NCBI RefSeq assembly: GCF_029815055.1
Contig: NZ_JAPPWA010000002.1
Coordinates: 496,001-560,000, forward strand
Length of the DNA stretch: 64,000 nucleotides
Reading direction: 5' to 3'
Source: Ignatzschineria sp. RMDPL8A
GTDB lineage: Bacteria > Pseudomonadota > Gammaproteobacteria > Cardiobacteriales > Wohlfahrtiimonadaceae
Of this stretch, positions 47,212 to 55,855 are shown piece by piece. Under the pieces are notes generated by a model. The model did no database searches, was not told the origin of the DNA, and saw nothing but the letters and a program-made list of their open reading frames with translations. Position 1 is the stretch's first letter; every line of letters begins with the position of its first letter. Both the position numbers and the translations under genes were made by a program.

Positions 47212-48192
47212 TTAATCTGGTGAAACTTCTAAAATAATCTTGCCGATATGTTCGCTCGACTCCATCAGTTCATGAGCTTCTTTGGCTTGAGCGAGAGGGA
47301 AGACTTGATAGATCACAGGTTTGAAATGTCCCGCTTCAATAAGCGGAAGCGCCTTTTCAACGACGCGAGAAGTGAGCGCTGCTTTAAACTCAAATTCGCG
47401 TGCGCGAAGCGTGCTACCAGTGATTTTAATACGGCGCTGCATCATTTTAAGAAGATTTAATTCAACTTTCGCACCGCCCATGGAATTGATGTAGACCATG
47501 CGCCCATCGGGATTCATCAGTTCAAAGTTTTTATTAAAATAATCGCCACCGATCATATCTAATACCACATCGATCTTATCTTCTTTTAACACTTCAAAGA
47601 AATCATCTTCACGATAATTGATCGCTTTTTGCGCGCCCAACTCAAGACACGCTTGTTGTTTTTCAGCGTTGCCGACAGTGACAAAGACATTCGCGCCTAA
47701 AATCGTTGCGAGCTGAATGGCGGTGATGCCAATTCCGCTACTGCCTCCGTGAATTAGCACATTTTCACCCTTTTTAAGTTCACCGCGCTCGATTAAATTG
47801 TTCCATACGGTAAGAAGCGTTTCCGGTAAACTTGCCGCTTCAATAAAGCTTAAGTGTTTGGGTTTAGGCATGCAGTACGCTTCGTGAATGGTGATATATT
47901 CGGCATATCCGCCGCCCCCGATGAGGGCAAAAATTTCATCGCCCACACGCCATTTTGTTACCGCGCTCCCAACGGCTTCCACAACGCCCGCAACTTCAAG
48001 TCCGAGCACATCTTGCGGCTCACCTTCAGGCGCAGGATAATAGCCTTTACGCTGAATAATATCGGGGCGATTAACGCCAGCTGCATGGATTTTAACCAGT
48101 ACTTCATGCTCGCCTGCAACGGGTTTTGCGTACTCTTTTAAGGTTAAAACGGAAGGGTCTCCAAATTCGGTCATGACGATTGCTTTCATCAT
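47212..48192 (-). CDS. NAD(P)H-dependent quinone oxidoreductase (zinc-free MDR family, PIG3-like)
   Basis: A 326-residue medium-chain reductase that would reduce quinones or related carbonyls with NADPH. It has the family opening FGDPSVLTLKEYAKP, the AAGVNRPDIIQRKGYYP segment typical of the PIG3 subgroup, a Rossmann motif HGGSSGIGITAIQLA (about 150), and no structural-zinc cysteines. AAGGAG lies 7 bases before the first ATG. A single gene, with 210 bases to divergent pnuC. Confidence 0.9.
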   Translation of the reverse strand: MMKAIVMTEFGDPSVLTLKEYAKPVAGEHEVLVKIHAAGVNRPDIIQRKGYYPAPEGEPQDVLGLEVAGVVEAVGSAVTKWRVGDEIFALIGGGGYAEYITIHEAYCMPKPKHLSFIEAASLPETLLTVWNNLIERGELKKGENVLIHGGSSGIGITAIQLATILGANVFVTVGNAEKQQACLELGAQKAINYREDDFFEVLKEDKIDVVLDMIGGDYFNKNFELMNPDGRMVYINSMGGAKVELNLLKMMQRRIKITGSTLRAREFEFKAALTSRVVEKALPLIEAGHFKPVIYQVFPLAQAKEAHELMESSEHIGKIILEVSPD

Positions 48193-48402
48193 ATAGGCTC
48201 TCCTTTTATTATCATTTGATCGGGTGCCAGCACGCTGATTTTAGCGGGATAACGGCCTCGCATATCGGGCGGGCACTGATGGAATTATCATATCATCTTT
48301 TACGGCCTACATTTTGTTCGGGCGCGGAACTTTACATTTTTTAATCATTGTGAATAATGGGCTCATAAAGGCGCGTCGATCATAGATAAAAGAGGAAAAA
48401 GG

Positions 48403-49011
48403 ATGGCGATCATTGAGATTTTTGGGGTATTACTGGGATTTATCTATCTCTTTTTGGAATACCGCGCCCATCAAAGCATGTGGTTTGTGAGCATGGTGAT
48501 GGCGCTTGTCTATATCGTCGTCTATTTTAAAACAGGGCTCTTTGCCTATATGACGATTTATGGGCTCTATTTTGGGATGAGTCTGTATGGCGCGTATCGC
48601 TGGAAACGTCTGCAAAAACGGGAATTAACCCCGCTATCAGAGGATGAGATTGTCACGGCTGAAGGGGAGAATCGGCTCTATTTTATGCCAAAAAACTATT
48701 GGATATGGGTGATTGCATTATCGCTCTTGATGAGCGTTGGATTTTATTACAGCGTCGGAGCGATCTCCGGAGAAGCGCCAAATCCTTTTGATTCAATCAT
48801 TGGCGGAATGAGCCTTGTGGCGATGGGGATGCTGACGCAAAAATGGGTGGAGCAGTGGATTTTGCTCATCATTGTGAACGCCATTTCGATCGTTCTATTC
48901 TGGCAAACGGCGCTCTATTACACCCTTTTGTTGCATGGGGTCTATTTTATCATCTCGTTTTTTGGCTATCTGCGCTGGTGCAAAGTCGCCAAAGCAGGCG
49001 AGTTCCGGTAA
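48403..49011 (+). CDS. pnuC: PnuC-family vitamin transporter (nicotinamide riboside)
   Basis: A 202-residue inner-membrane protein with about seven helices and the PnuC pattern: N-terminal GFIYLFLEYRAHQSMWFVSM, YGLYFGMSLYGAYRWKR, and the ligand region TQKWVEQWILLIIVNAIS. PnuC proteins carry nicotinamide riboside for NAD salvage; PnuT relatives carry thiamine. No TPP or NAD riboswitch was seen upstream, so nicotinamide riboside is the default. It converges on mgsA with 16 bases between. Confidence 0.82.
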   Translation: MAIIEIFGVLLGFIYLFLEYRAHQSMWFVSMVMALVYIVVYFKTGLFAYMTIYGLYFGMSLYGAYRWKRLQKRELTPLSEDEIVTAEGENRLYFMPKNYWIWVIALSLLMSVGFYYSVGAISGEAPNPFDSIIGGMSLVAMGMLTQKWVEQWILLIIVNAISIVLFWQTALYYTLLLHGVYFIISFFGYLRWCKVAKAGEFR

Positions 49012-49027
49012 TGTTGATCGCTTATTT

Positions 49028-49426
49028 TTAGTAGAGCGACTCATTTTTACAGGAGAGAATCCCGCGTAAAATAAGATTTGCCGTCGCACTATTACAGGCG
49101 ATCGGGATATTGTAGAGCGTTGAGAGACGGATCAGCGCTTTAACGTCAACGTCGTGGGGCATTGGGGTTAAGGGGTCGGTAAAGAAGATGAGCGCATCGA
49201 GATTTTGCTCACTAATCATCGCGCCTAACTGCTGATCGCCACCGAGCGGGCCTGATTTTAAGGGCGTGAGATCAAAGTCCGGATAGGCCTCTAAAATGCG
49301 TTTTCCCGTGGTTCCCGTTGCGTAGAGTTTGTGTTTTAAAAAGTAGTCGTGAAAACCGCCAATCCATTCCACAAGATCCTGTTTTTTCGCATCATGAGCT
49401 ACAAGGCCAATGGTGAGTTGTGTCAT
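49028..49426 (-). CDS. mgsA: methylglyoxal synthase
   Basis: Turns dihydroxyacetone phosphate into methylglyoxal and phosphate, a bypass that frees phosphate from glycolysis. The 132-residue product has VAHDAKK (His11, Asp12), [22 protein letters not shown] (Asp84) and PHDVDVKAL (His91), all the family catalytic and phosphate-binding pieces. It is nearer in length to the Bacillus enzyme than to the 152-residue E. coli one. The start at 49426 is chosen over an in-frame ATG eight codons upstream because AAGGAA lies before it and the family begins here. Confidence 0.93.
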   Translation of the reverse strand: MTQLTIGLVAHDAKKQDLVEWIGGFHDYFLKHKLYATGTTGKRILEAYPDFDLTPLKSGPLGGDQQLGAMISEQNLDALIFFTDPLTPMPHDVDVKALIRLSTLYNIPIACNSATANLILRGILSCKNESLY

Positions 49427-49574
49427 ATTATTTCGTTCCTTTTTTATCATTTTTAGTATTGTATCAACTTTTCGTAGCTTTTCATTTTTACGCAGTAGTG
49501 TGCGCTCTCAATATGACAGTTTTATGACGAGGATAAAGAGACGAGCCCCTAATTTTTTCTCTTTATCAAACTCA

Positions 49575-49602
49575 TTGATTTTCAAGAGATCTCTGCTACC
49601 AT
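49575..49602 (+). promoter_or_regulatory. candidate promoter of the CRISPR array
   Basis: TTGATT, 16 bases, TACCAT preceded by TGC (extended -10). It sits about 74 bases before the first repeat in the AT-rich leader and points into the array. Confidence 0.4.
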
Positions 49603-49652
49603 TGAAAATTAGGGTTTTAAGCATTCAATGCATTAAACTCCGCAAAAGATCA

Positions 49653-49664
49653 GCTCTTTAACAA
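49653..49664 (+). promoter_or_regulatory. boxA-like antitermination element in the CRISPR leader
   Basis: GCTCTTTAACAA is an exact match to the core of the ribosomal-operon boxA. It ends 11 bases before the first repeat and would be present in the array transcript. boxA recruits NusB/NusE and blocks Rho termination of untranslated RNA; such elements have been reported in CRISPR leaders of other proteobacteria. Confidence 0.6.
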
Positions 49665-49675
49665 ATTGGACTCTA

Positions 49676-51443
49676 GTTACCCGCCGAATAGGCGGCTTAG
49701 AAATTGATAAGCGCCTAAATTACAGCTTACTTGGTGTTACCCGCCGAATAGGCGGCTTAGAAATTTACTTGAGAGTCTGACGGACGAAATAAACGGTTAC
49801 CCGCCGAATAGGCGGCTTAGAAATTGGTCTATCCAGTGTAATCGCATTGAAAATTGTTACCCGCCGAATAGGCGGCTTAGAAATCAGCGGCATCATTAAT
49901 CGCAATGGCGGGTGAGTTACCCGCCGAATAGGCGGCTTAGAAATCAAGCTTATTACGCTTAGCATTAATATTTTTGTTACCCGCCGAATAGGCGGCTTAG
50001 AAAGCCCAGAGGCAAGCAAATCAAGAAAAAGAACTGTTACCCGCCGAATAGGCGGCTTAGAAAATTTGGGTGTATCTGCAAGTGCAATTAGTTCTGTTAC
50101 CCGCCGAATAGGCGGCTTAGAAATTGGCCCGTAGCACATAAAATAATTAGGATTAGTTACCCGCCGAATAGGCGGCTTAGAAAGTATTCCGTATATCGTA
50201 TCTCAAAAGTCAACTGTTACCCGCCGAATAGGCGGCTTAGAAAGTTAGCGATTAAATTGGTTAACGACTCTAAATGTTACCCGCCGAATAGGCGGCTTAG
50301 AAACCAAGTTTACCGACGAAGCCATACTTCCATAAGTTACCCGCCGAATAGGCGGCTTAGAAATGCGCCAATATTGGTATTAATTGAACCTAAAAGTTAC
50401 CCGCCGAATAGGCGGCTTAGAAAATATGGGGCTGATGTTCAAGGCGAGCGATATCGTTACCCGCCGAATAGGCGGCTTAGAAATGTTGTTAGATGTTTGC
50501 ATACTGGCGAGATGAGTTACCCGCCGAATAGGCGGCTTAGAAAAGGAGCATCTTACTCAGGGTTTGGCTGGGTGCGTTACCCGCCGAATAGGCGGCTTAG
50601 AAAAGGAGCATCTTACTCAGGGTTTGGCTGGGTGCGTTACCCGCCGAATAGGCGGCTTAGAAATTTTAAGCAAAAGCGCCGGCATCTGGTGAACCGTTAC
50701 CCGCCGAATAGGCGGCTTAGAAATAAAAGAGCTCGATGCGTTGCGCAGGATTTTAGTTACCCGCCGAATAGGCGGCTTAGAAAAAATCGGCATCCTCATT
50801 ACATAACAACATGCTGTTACCCGCCGAATAGGCGGCTTAGAAATCATCAATGACTAATCGAGTTACGCCGGTGTTGTTACCCGCCGAATAGGCGGCTTAG
50901 AAAAAGAGGCCAAAAATCAATGGAAGGATTTTGCCGTTACCCGCCGAATAGGCGGCTTAGAAATTGGATACGTAACAGAAAGGTCAACATTGTCGGTTAC
51001 CCGCCGAATAGGCGGCTTAGAAAGCTTCAAACACAACTTTACCGTTAGTTACATTGTTACCCGCCGAATAGGCGGCTTAGAAATTAAAATTCAATACGTT
51101 ATTAAACGCTTTGCAGTTACCCGCCGAATAGGCGGCTTAGAAATTAGATCAAGAAGATCAATTTTTTGTGGTGAAGTTACCCGCCGAATAGGCGGCTTAG
51201 AAATCATAGAACAATTAGAGCGCGAAAAGACTTTCGTTACCCGCCGAATAGGCGGCTTAGAAAAAAAGAATCTGGCGAAGTCTGCCCGACCCCAAGTTAC
51301 CCGCCGAATAGGCGGCTTAGAAATCAACCCGCAACCAATTTTCTAAGTCTGGAGAGTTACCCGCCGAATAGGCGGCTTAGAAATTTGCCACGTTGCGCAC
51401 TTCTTGACTTGCCAAGTTACCCGCCGAATAGGTGGTTTGTTTA
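49676..51443 (+). CRISPR. CRISPR array, type I-F-like repeat, 30 repeats and 29 spacers
   Basis: Repeats of 28 bases alternate with spacers of exactly 32 bases, period 60. All 29 repeats from 49676 to 51383 are identical; the 30th (51416-51443) is degenerate in its last half. The repeat holds a 5-bp stem CCGCC/GGCGG with loop GAATA and ends in CTTAGAAA, the same plan as the type I-F repeat cut by Cas6f (Csy4). This and the decayed right-hand repeat show transcription on the plus strand and a leader at the left. Spacers 15 (50544-50575) and 16 (50604-50635) are identical. No cas gene lies in the window, so interference must depend on genes elsewhere or the array is an orphan. Confidence 0.98.
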
Positions 51444-51459
51444 AAATTTTAGAACAATA

Positions 51460-51490
51460 AAAAAGGATGCTAAATTTAAGCATCCTTTTT
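51460..51490. terminator. bidirectional terminator after the CRISPR array and yhhQ
   Basis: AAAAAGGATGC pairs with GCATCCTTTTT around nine bases, with A- and T-runs outside, 17 bases after the last repeat. Confidence 0.85.
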
Positions 51491-51509
51491 CTTTAAATAG
51501 GTTGATTGA

Positions 51510-52166
51510 TTACGCTTGATGGGGAAGTGGAGCGCCTTTAAGGCGGGCGGTGACGCGGTCTAAAATCACTTTATAGAGCGGTAAAAAGAAGAGCGCGCTG
51601 ATCACGACTTTAAAGGCGTAATCGACAGAGGCGACCTCAACGAGATGCTCGGAGAGATAGGGATCGGTGGTTTTGTAGAAGGCGATGCTGAAAAAGGCGA
51701 TGGTGTCCACAAGATTCCCGACGACGGCGGCCGCAGCGGGAGCGAGCCACCATTGGGGGCGTTGGCGGAGTCTGTTAAAGACAAAAATATCCATAATTTG
51801 TCCGATCACATAGGCGGAAAAGCTCGCAAGCGCAATGCGTGCGACAAATAGATCAAACTTAAAGAGTCCGCCAATGCCCATCCAGGCACCATCGCGAAAT
51901 ACGATCGAAATCGCGTAGGAAATAAGGAGTGCCGGAAGCATCGCGTAGAAGATAATTCGGCGTGCAAGCGCCGCCCCAAAGAGGCGCACCGTTAAGTCGG
52001 TGGCGAGAAAAATAAAGGGAAAAGTAAAGGCGCCCCAAGTGGAGTGAAACCCAAAGATCGAGATCGGAATCTGAACTAAAAAGTTGCTTGAGGCGATAAT
52101 CGTAACATGCAAAAAAGCGAGTAAAAGCGCAATTTGCTGTTGTTTTTGCGTGACTAATGTGGGCAT
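51510..52166 (-). CDS. yhhQ: queuosine precursor transporter YhhQ
   Basis: Inner-membrane importer of the queuosine precursors preQ0 and preQ1. The 218-residue product has about six helices and the family segments FPFIFLATDLTVRLFG, AWMGIGGLFKFDLFVARIALASFSAYVIGQ (in pieces) and DTIAFFSIAF. The start at 52166 is chosen because AGAGG lies 6 bases before it; a longer in-frame start ten codons upstream lacks one. queF lies 105 bases upstream on the same strand, which strengthens the call. I looked for a preQ1 riboswitch in the gap and did not find one. Confidence 0.88.
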   Translation of the reverse strand: MPTLVTQKQQQIALLLAFLHVTIIASSNFLVQIPISIFGFHSTWGAFTFPFIFLATDLTVRLFGAALARRIIFYAMLPALLISYAISIVFRDGAWMGIGGLFKFDLFVARIALASFSAYVIGQIMDIFVFNRLRQRPQWWLAPAAAAVVGNLVDTIAFFSIAFYKTTDPYLSEHLVEVASVDYAFKVVISALFFLPLYKVILDRVTARLKGAPLPHQA

Positions 52167-52271
52167 GGAAACCTCTGGTAAGCGGCATAAAAGCATGCAT
52201 TAAGAGCTATTTTGCAGGCTCTAAGCATGTCGGCGTGTAAGCGGTAAAAAATGAAACGATTCGGCGCGTGC

Positions 52272-52757
52272 TTAGCGGTTATCGACTTTCTCAGGGTAGA
52301 GATCGTGATGCAATAGGCGCGTTTCAGCGAAGGCTTCCCACTTGGTGCCGGGTTTTCCGTAATTGATGTAAGGATTGATGGAGATACCGCCGCGTGGCGT
52401 GAATTTTCCCCAGATCTCGAGATAGCGCGGATCCATCAGTTCCACAAGGTCAATGAGCATCTGCATGATGCAATCTTCATGGAAGCTGCCGTGATTGCGG
52501 AAGCTAAAGAGATAGAGTTTAAGCGATTTACTCTCCACCATTTTTTGGTCGGGAATGTAGCTTAGATAGATCGTGGCAAAATCCGGTTGGCCGGTCATCG
52601 GGCAGAGCGCGGTAAACTCCGGACAATTGAATTTTACAAAAGTATTTCGATCGGGATGCGAGTTCTCAAAACACTCTAAAATTGAAGGATCGTAGGTATC
52701 TTTATAGACAGTCGCTTGATTACCAAGTAGCGTCAGGTCTGCCATTTTTGTGCTCAT
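52272..52757 (-). CDS. queF: preQ0 reductase QueF
   Basis: NADPH-dependent reduction of the nitrile preQ0 to preQ1, the base that Tgt inserts. The 161-residue product is of the short, single-domain type (Bacillus-like) rather than the long E. coli type. Catalytic Cys52 lies in [12 protein letters not shown], with Asp59, and the substrate motif [16 protein letters not shown] is at 75-90. AAGGAA precedes the ATG. It stands upstream of yhhQ on the same strand, so uptake and reduction of preQ0 are probably co-regulated. Confidence 0.94.
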   Translation of the reverse strand: MSTKMADLTLLGNQATVYKDTYDPSILECFENSHPDRNTFVKFNCPEFTALCPMTGQPDFATIYLSYIPDQKMVESKSLKLYLFSFRNHGSFHEDCIMQMLIDLVELMDPRYLEIWGKFTPRGGISINPYINYGKPGTKWEAFAETRLLHHDLYPEKVDNR

Positions 52758-52880
52758 AAAAGTTCCTTAGTTTTTTAATGTGGGAGGATTGCGAACCACG
52801 AATTAAACCTATTTTGATGGGGCGTATAGTAGCGGTTTTAGCGGAAATGATCAATCGGAGTGATAAAGTTTTTACCCATA

Positions 52881-52911
52881 AAAAAGCCCTCGATGATCGC
52901 TCAAAGAGGGC
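52881..52911 (-). terminator. terminator after ydiJ
   Basis: GCCCTC and GAGGGC pair around 14 bases; on the minus strand the stem ends in a T-run (AAAAA at 52881-52885). Confidence 0.65.
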
Positions 52912-52933
52912 ATTATTCATTGCATTTCAGTGC

Positions 52934-55855
52934 TTAACGAATCATCTCATTGAGTTTTACAATGGGGTGAACAATCGTCTTTTTGCCGAAGCGCTCTACC
53001 TGTGATCGGCATGAAAATCCAGTCGCAAGTAGGACATCCGCATCATTGGCATCGATCACTTTTTTCCATGAGAGATCGTAGATCTTTTTCGACAGCGGTT
53101 TTTTATCTTTGAGATGGCCAAACGAGCCACTCATACCGCAGCATCCCACTTGCGTCATTTCAAGCTTATGATCGAGCGATTTAAAGATGCTCTCCCACGC
53201 TTTAGGGGCGCTCGTTGCGTTCGTTTTCTCAGTACAATGGCTCATCAATTTATAGGTTTTATTCGATGGGCGAATGGTGAGATTGAGCGTGTCTAAATGA
53301 TCGTTTAAATAGTGCTCTAGCCAAGTTTGGAAGAGCATCACCTCGGGCGTTTCAAACTTAAATTTCTTACGATATTCCTGCTGATAAAAGAGCGTAATCG
53401 GCGGCTCAATTCCCACCATCGGAATGTTGTAACGAGCAAGCTTGGTTAAGAGTGCATTTTGTTTACTCGCGCGATCTTGGAGCTCTTCTGAAAATCCAAA
53501 GACATGATGGACTTTTCCTGACGCCTGATAGGGTGCAATAAAGACGGTGACATCGAGTTTATTGAGAAGTTCAATCGCCGCTTTCAGCGTATCGGGATCG
53601 TAGTAGAGGAAAAAGGCATCGGGCACGATAATGAGCGCTTTTTCCGGATTTTTTACATGAGCCAATTGATCGAGCGTTCCGTGGGTGAGTTCGACCACTT
53701 TTTTCTCACGCTCAAAGCGATTAAGATGATTGGTTTTGGGATTTGGAAGATCCACTAACCCCATTTTTTCCATGGTAAACCGCGCGATGGCATTATTGCT
53801 TAGGTGACGCATTTTATAGGCAAAGGGCGCTAAATCTTCTGATTCGGCTAACATTTTATCGAGCATCGGGCGCGGGCGGGTTTTGTGATATTCCGCTAAA
53901 AATTCTGATTTCGCATCGGGAATATGCACTTTCGCAGGGCACTCACCGGTACAGGATTTACAGCTTAAACAGATTGAAAGGGAGTCGTAAATCTCTTCTT
54001 CGAAATCACGATCGACCTCGCCAACCGCACGCTGACGTAACCACTCTTTGATCATCTCCGCACGGCCTTTTGGCGAATGAACACGTTCGCGCGTTGCCTT
54101 GTAACTCGGGCACATCGCCGCATCGGTATCGTAGTTATAGCATGCACCATTTCCGTTACAGTGGAGCGTATTGTGATATTGAATGACGTGCTCGGGAAGG
54201 ATCTCACGGTTGAAATCGCCGCGAAGCGGAAGCTCATCAATTTTTAAGAGAATCTCATCATTGGGCGTTGCAATTTTCCCGGGATTAAATTGATTGTATG
54301 GGTCAAAAAGCCGTTTGACCGCTTGCACCACAGGATAGAGCTCGCCAAAGAAGGGTTTGGAATATTCAGAACGCACCCCTTTTCCGTGCTCGCCCCACAG
54401 CGCGCCGCCATATTTTTCACACAGCGCAAAGATTTGATCGGAGATTTCACGAATGAGGGGTTGATCATTAAGATCGCGCATATCAAGTGCCGGGCGCACG
54501 TGAATCACTCCCGCATCAGCATGGCCAAACATCCCATAACGTAGGCCGTGGGCTTCTAAAATGGCTTTAAACTCGGCAATGTAGGGTGCTAAATTTTCAG
54601 GCGGAACGGCGGTGTCTTCCACAAACGGAATCGGACGACGATCCCCGGGTATCGCGCCTAATAGACCGACCGCCCGTTTACGCAGGCCATAGACATCTTT
54701 CACCGCTTTTTTCCCAAGGAGTGGACGAATGCTTAAACGGTGAGGATTGGGTTTTTGGTTGGCATGCTCAACAAATTGATCGAGCGCCTGTTGCAATTCC
54801 TCATCGGTGTCGGCGTTAAATTCAACTAAAAAGATCGCTTTGAGTTTTTCATAATCAACGCCCTCAAAGTACTCTTCGGTAGTGCTCCAAACAAAGTCGT
54901 TTTTCGCCATCTCAAGGACGATATCATCGATCACTTCAATGGAGGTCGCATTGGCCTGCATAAGGTACGGGCCATCTTCGAGCGCCTTAATAAAGTCATC
55001 AAAGGTGACTAAAGCGAGCGCCGTTTTTTTCGGAATGGGAAGGACATTGAGACGCGCTTCGGTAAAGATTCCGAGCGTGCCTTCTGAGCCGCATAAAATG
55101 TGGGTTAAATTCGCTTGCTCGTCATGGACAAAATGATCGAGATCGTATCCGGTGACATAGCGATTAAGCTTTGGAAAGCATTGGTCAATGGCCTCTTTGT
55201 GAGGAAGGGTGATCTCACGAAGGTCATTCAGCAGTGCTTTTTTAACCGAACTGTCTGGCAAAGAGGTGAGATCATCGAGGGTAATCGATTCAGATTCAAT
55301 CACCGCACCGCCGCGTAAAATGGCGGTAATGCCATTGACGTGGCCGCTCGTTTTTCCGTAAGCACAGCTACCTTGTCCTGAGGCGTCGGTATTGATCATG
55401 CCTCCGATGGTTGCGCGGTTTGAGGTGGAAAGCTCGGGGGCAAAAAAGTAACCAAGTGGGCGAAGATAGGCATTGAGCTGATCTTTGACAACGCCGGTTT
55501 GAACGCGAACAGTGCGCGTCTTTTCATCAAATTCCAAGATCTGATTCATATGGCGCGACAGGTCGATGACAATCCCATCCGTTAAGGATTGACCATTCGT
55601 TCCCGTACCGCCACCGCGCGGGGTCACTTTAATGGATTTATACGCTTCACGCGCTAAAAGCCTCAAGATGAGCTCCACATCGCTTTGATCGCGAGGGTGA
55701 AGCACCGCTTGAGGCAGGATTTGGTAGATCGAGTTGTCCGTAGCGGAGACAAGCCGTTCACTTAAGCGTGTCTCGATATCGCCGCGGAAATTTTGAGAAG
55801 AGAGTTCTTGAAGAAACGTTTTAACTACATCGGGTAGATCATTCTTTGATTTCAT
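52934..55855 (-). CDS. ydiJ: YdiJ-type FAD/Fe-S oxidoreductase (D-2-hydroxyglutarate dehydrogenase family)
   Basis: A 973-residue fused flavoprotein. The N-terminal FAD-binding domain (about 45-260) contains TPRGGGTGTNGQSL; the FAD-oxidase C-terminal domain (about 280-540) has YGMFGHADAGVIHVRPAL and WGEHGKGVRSEY. Then come cysteine-rich Fe-S motifs CLSCKSCTGECP (about 628-639) and a C-terminal CCG domain with GCCGMSGSFGH. This is the layout of E. coli YdiJ, which oxidises D-2-hydroxyglutarate and feeds electrons to the respiratory chain. Lactate or glycolate are other substrates in the wider family. Its first 17 bases overlap zapE, so translation is coupled. Confidence 0.88.
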   Translation of the reverse strand: MKSKNDLPDVVKTFLQELSSQNFRGDIETRLSERLVSATDNSIYQILPQAVLHPRDQSDVELILRLLAREAYKSIKVTPRGGGTGTNGQSLTDGIVIDLSRHMNQILEFDEKTRTVRVQTGVVKDQLNAYLRPLGYFFAPELSTSNRATIGGMINTDASGQGSCAYGKTSGHVNGITAILRGGAVIESESITLDDLTSLPDSSVKKALLNDLREITLPHKEAIDQCFPKLNRYVTGYDLDHFVHDEQANLTHILCGSEGTLGIFTEARLNVLPIPKKTALALVTFDDFIKALEDGPYLMQANATSIEVIDDIVLEMAKNDFVWSTTEEYFEGVDYEKLKAIFLVEFNADTDEELQQALDQFVEHANQKPNPHRLSIRPLLGKKAVKDVYGLRKRAVGLLGAIPGDRRPIPFVEDTAVPPENLAPYIAEFKAILEAHGLRYGMFGHADAGVIHVRPALDMRDLNDQPLIREISDQIFALCEKYGGALWGEHGKGVRSEYSKPFFGELYPVVQAVKRLFDPYNQFNPGKIATPNDEILLKIDELPLRGDFNREILPEHVIQYHNTLHCNGNGACYNYDTDAAMCPSYKATRERVHSPKGRAEMIKEWLRQRAVGEVDRDFEEEIYDSLSICLSCKSCTGECPAKVHIPDAKSEFLAEYHKTRPRPMLDKMLAESEDLAPFAYKMRHLSNNAIARFTMEKMGLVDLPNPKTNHLNRFEREKKVVELTHGTLDQLAHVKNPEKALIIVPDAFFLYYDPDTLKAAIELLNKLDVTVFIAPYQASGKVHHVFGFSEELQDRASKQNALLTKLARYNIPMVGIEPPITLFYQQEYRKKFKFETPEVMLFQTWLEHYLNDHLDTLNLTIRPSNKTYKLMSHCTEKTNATSAPKAWESIFKSLDHKLEMTQVGCCGMSGSFGHLKDKKPLSKKIYDLSWKKVIDANDADVLLATGFSCRSQVERFGKKTIVHPIVKLNEMIR

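Noticed and set aside
48193-48402. Thiamine or NAD riboswitch before pnuC
   Set aside because: No TPP-box or nadA-type motif could be found in the 210-base spacer.
49765-51346. Several open frames on both strands inside the CRISPR array, with repeating peptide units
   Set aside because: The 60-base period is a multiple of three, so frames stay open through repeats and spacers. The repeating residues come only from the CRISPR repeat; there are no ribosome sites.
52197-52271. preQ1 riboswitch between queF and yhhQ
   Set aside because: The expected loop-and-tail pattern of preQ1-I is not present on the minus strand.
49400-52800. Possible cas genes beside the array
   Set aside because: All real frames here are mgsA, yhhQ and queF. 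No Cas protein motif was seen anywhere in the window.
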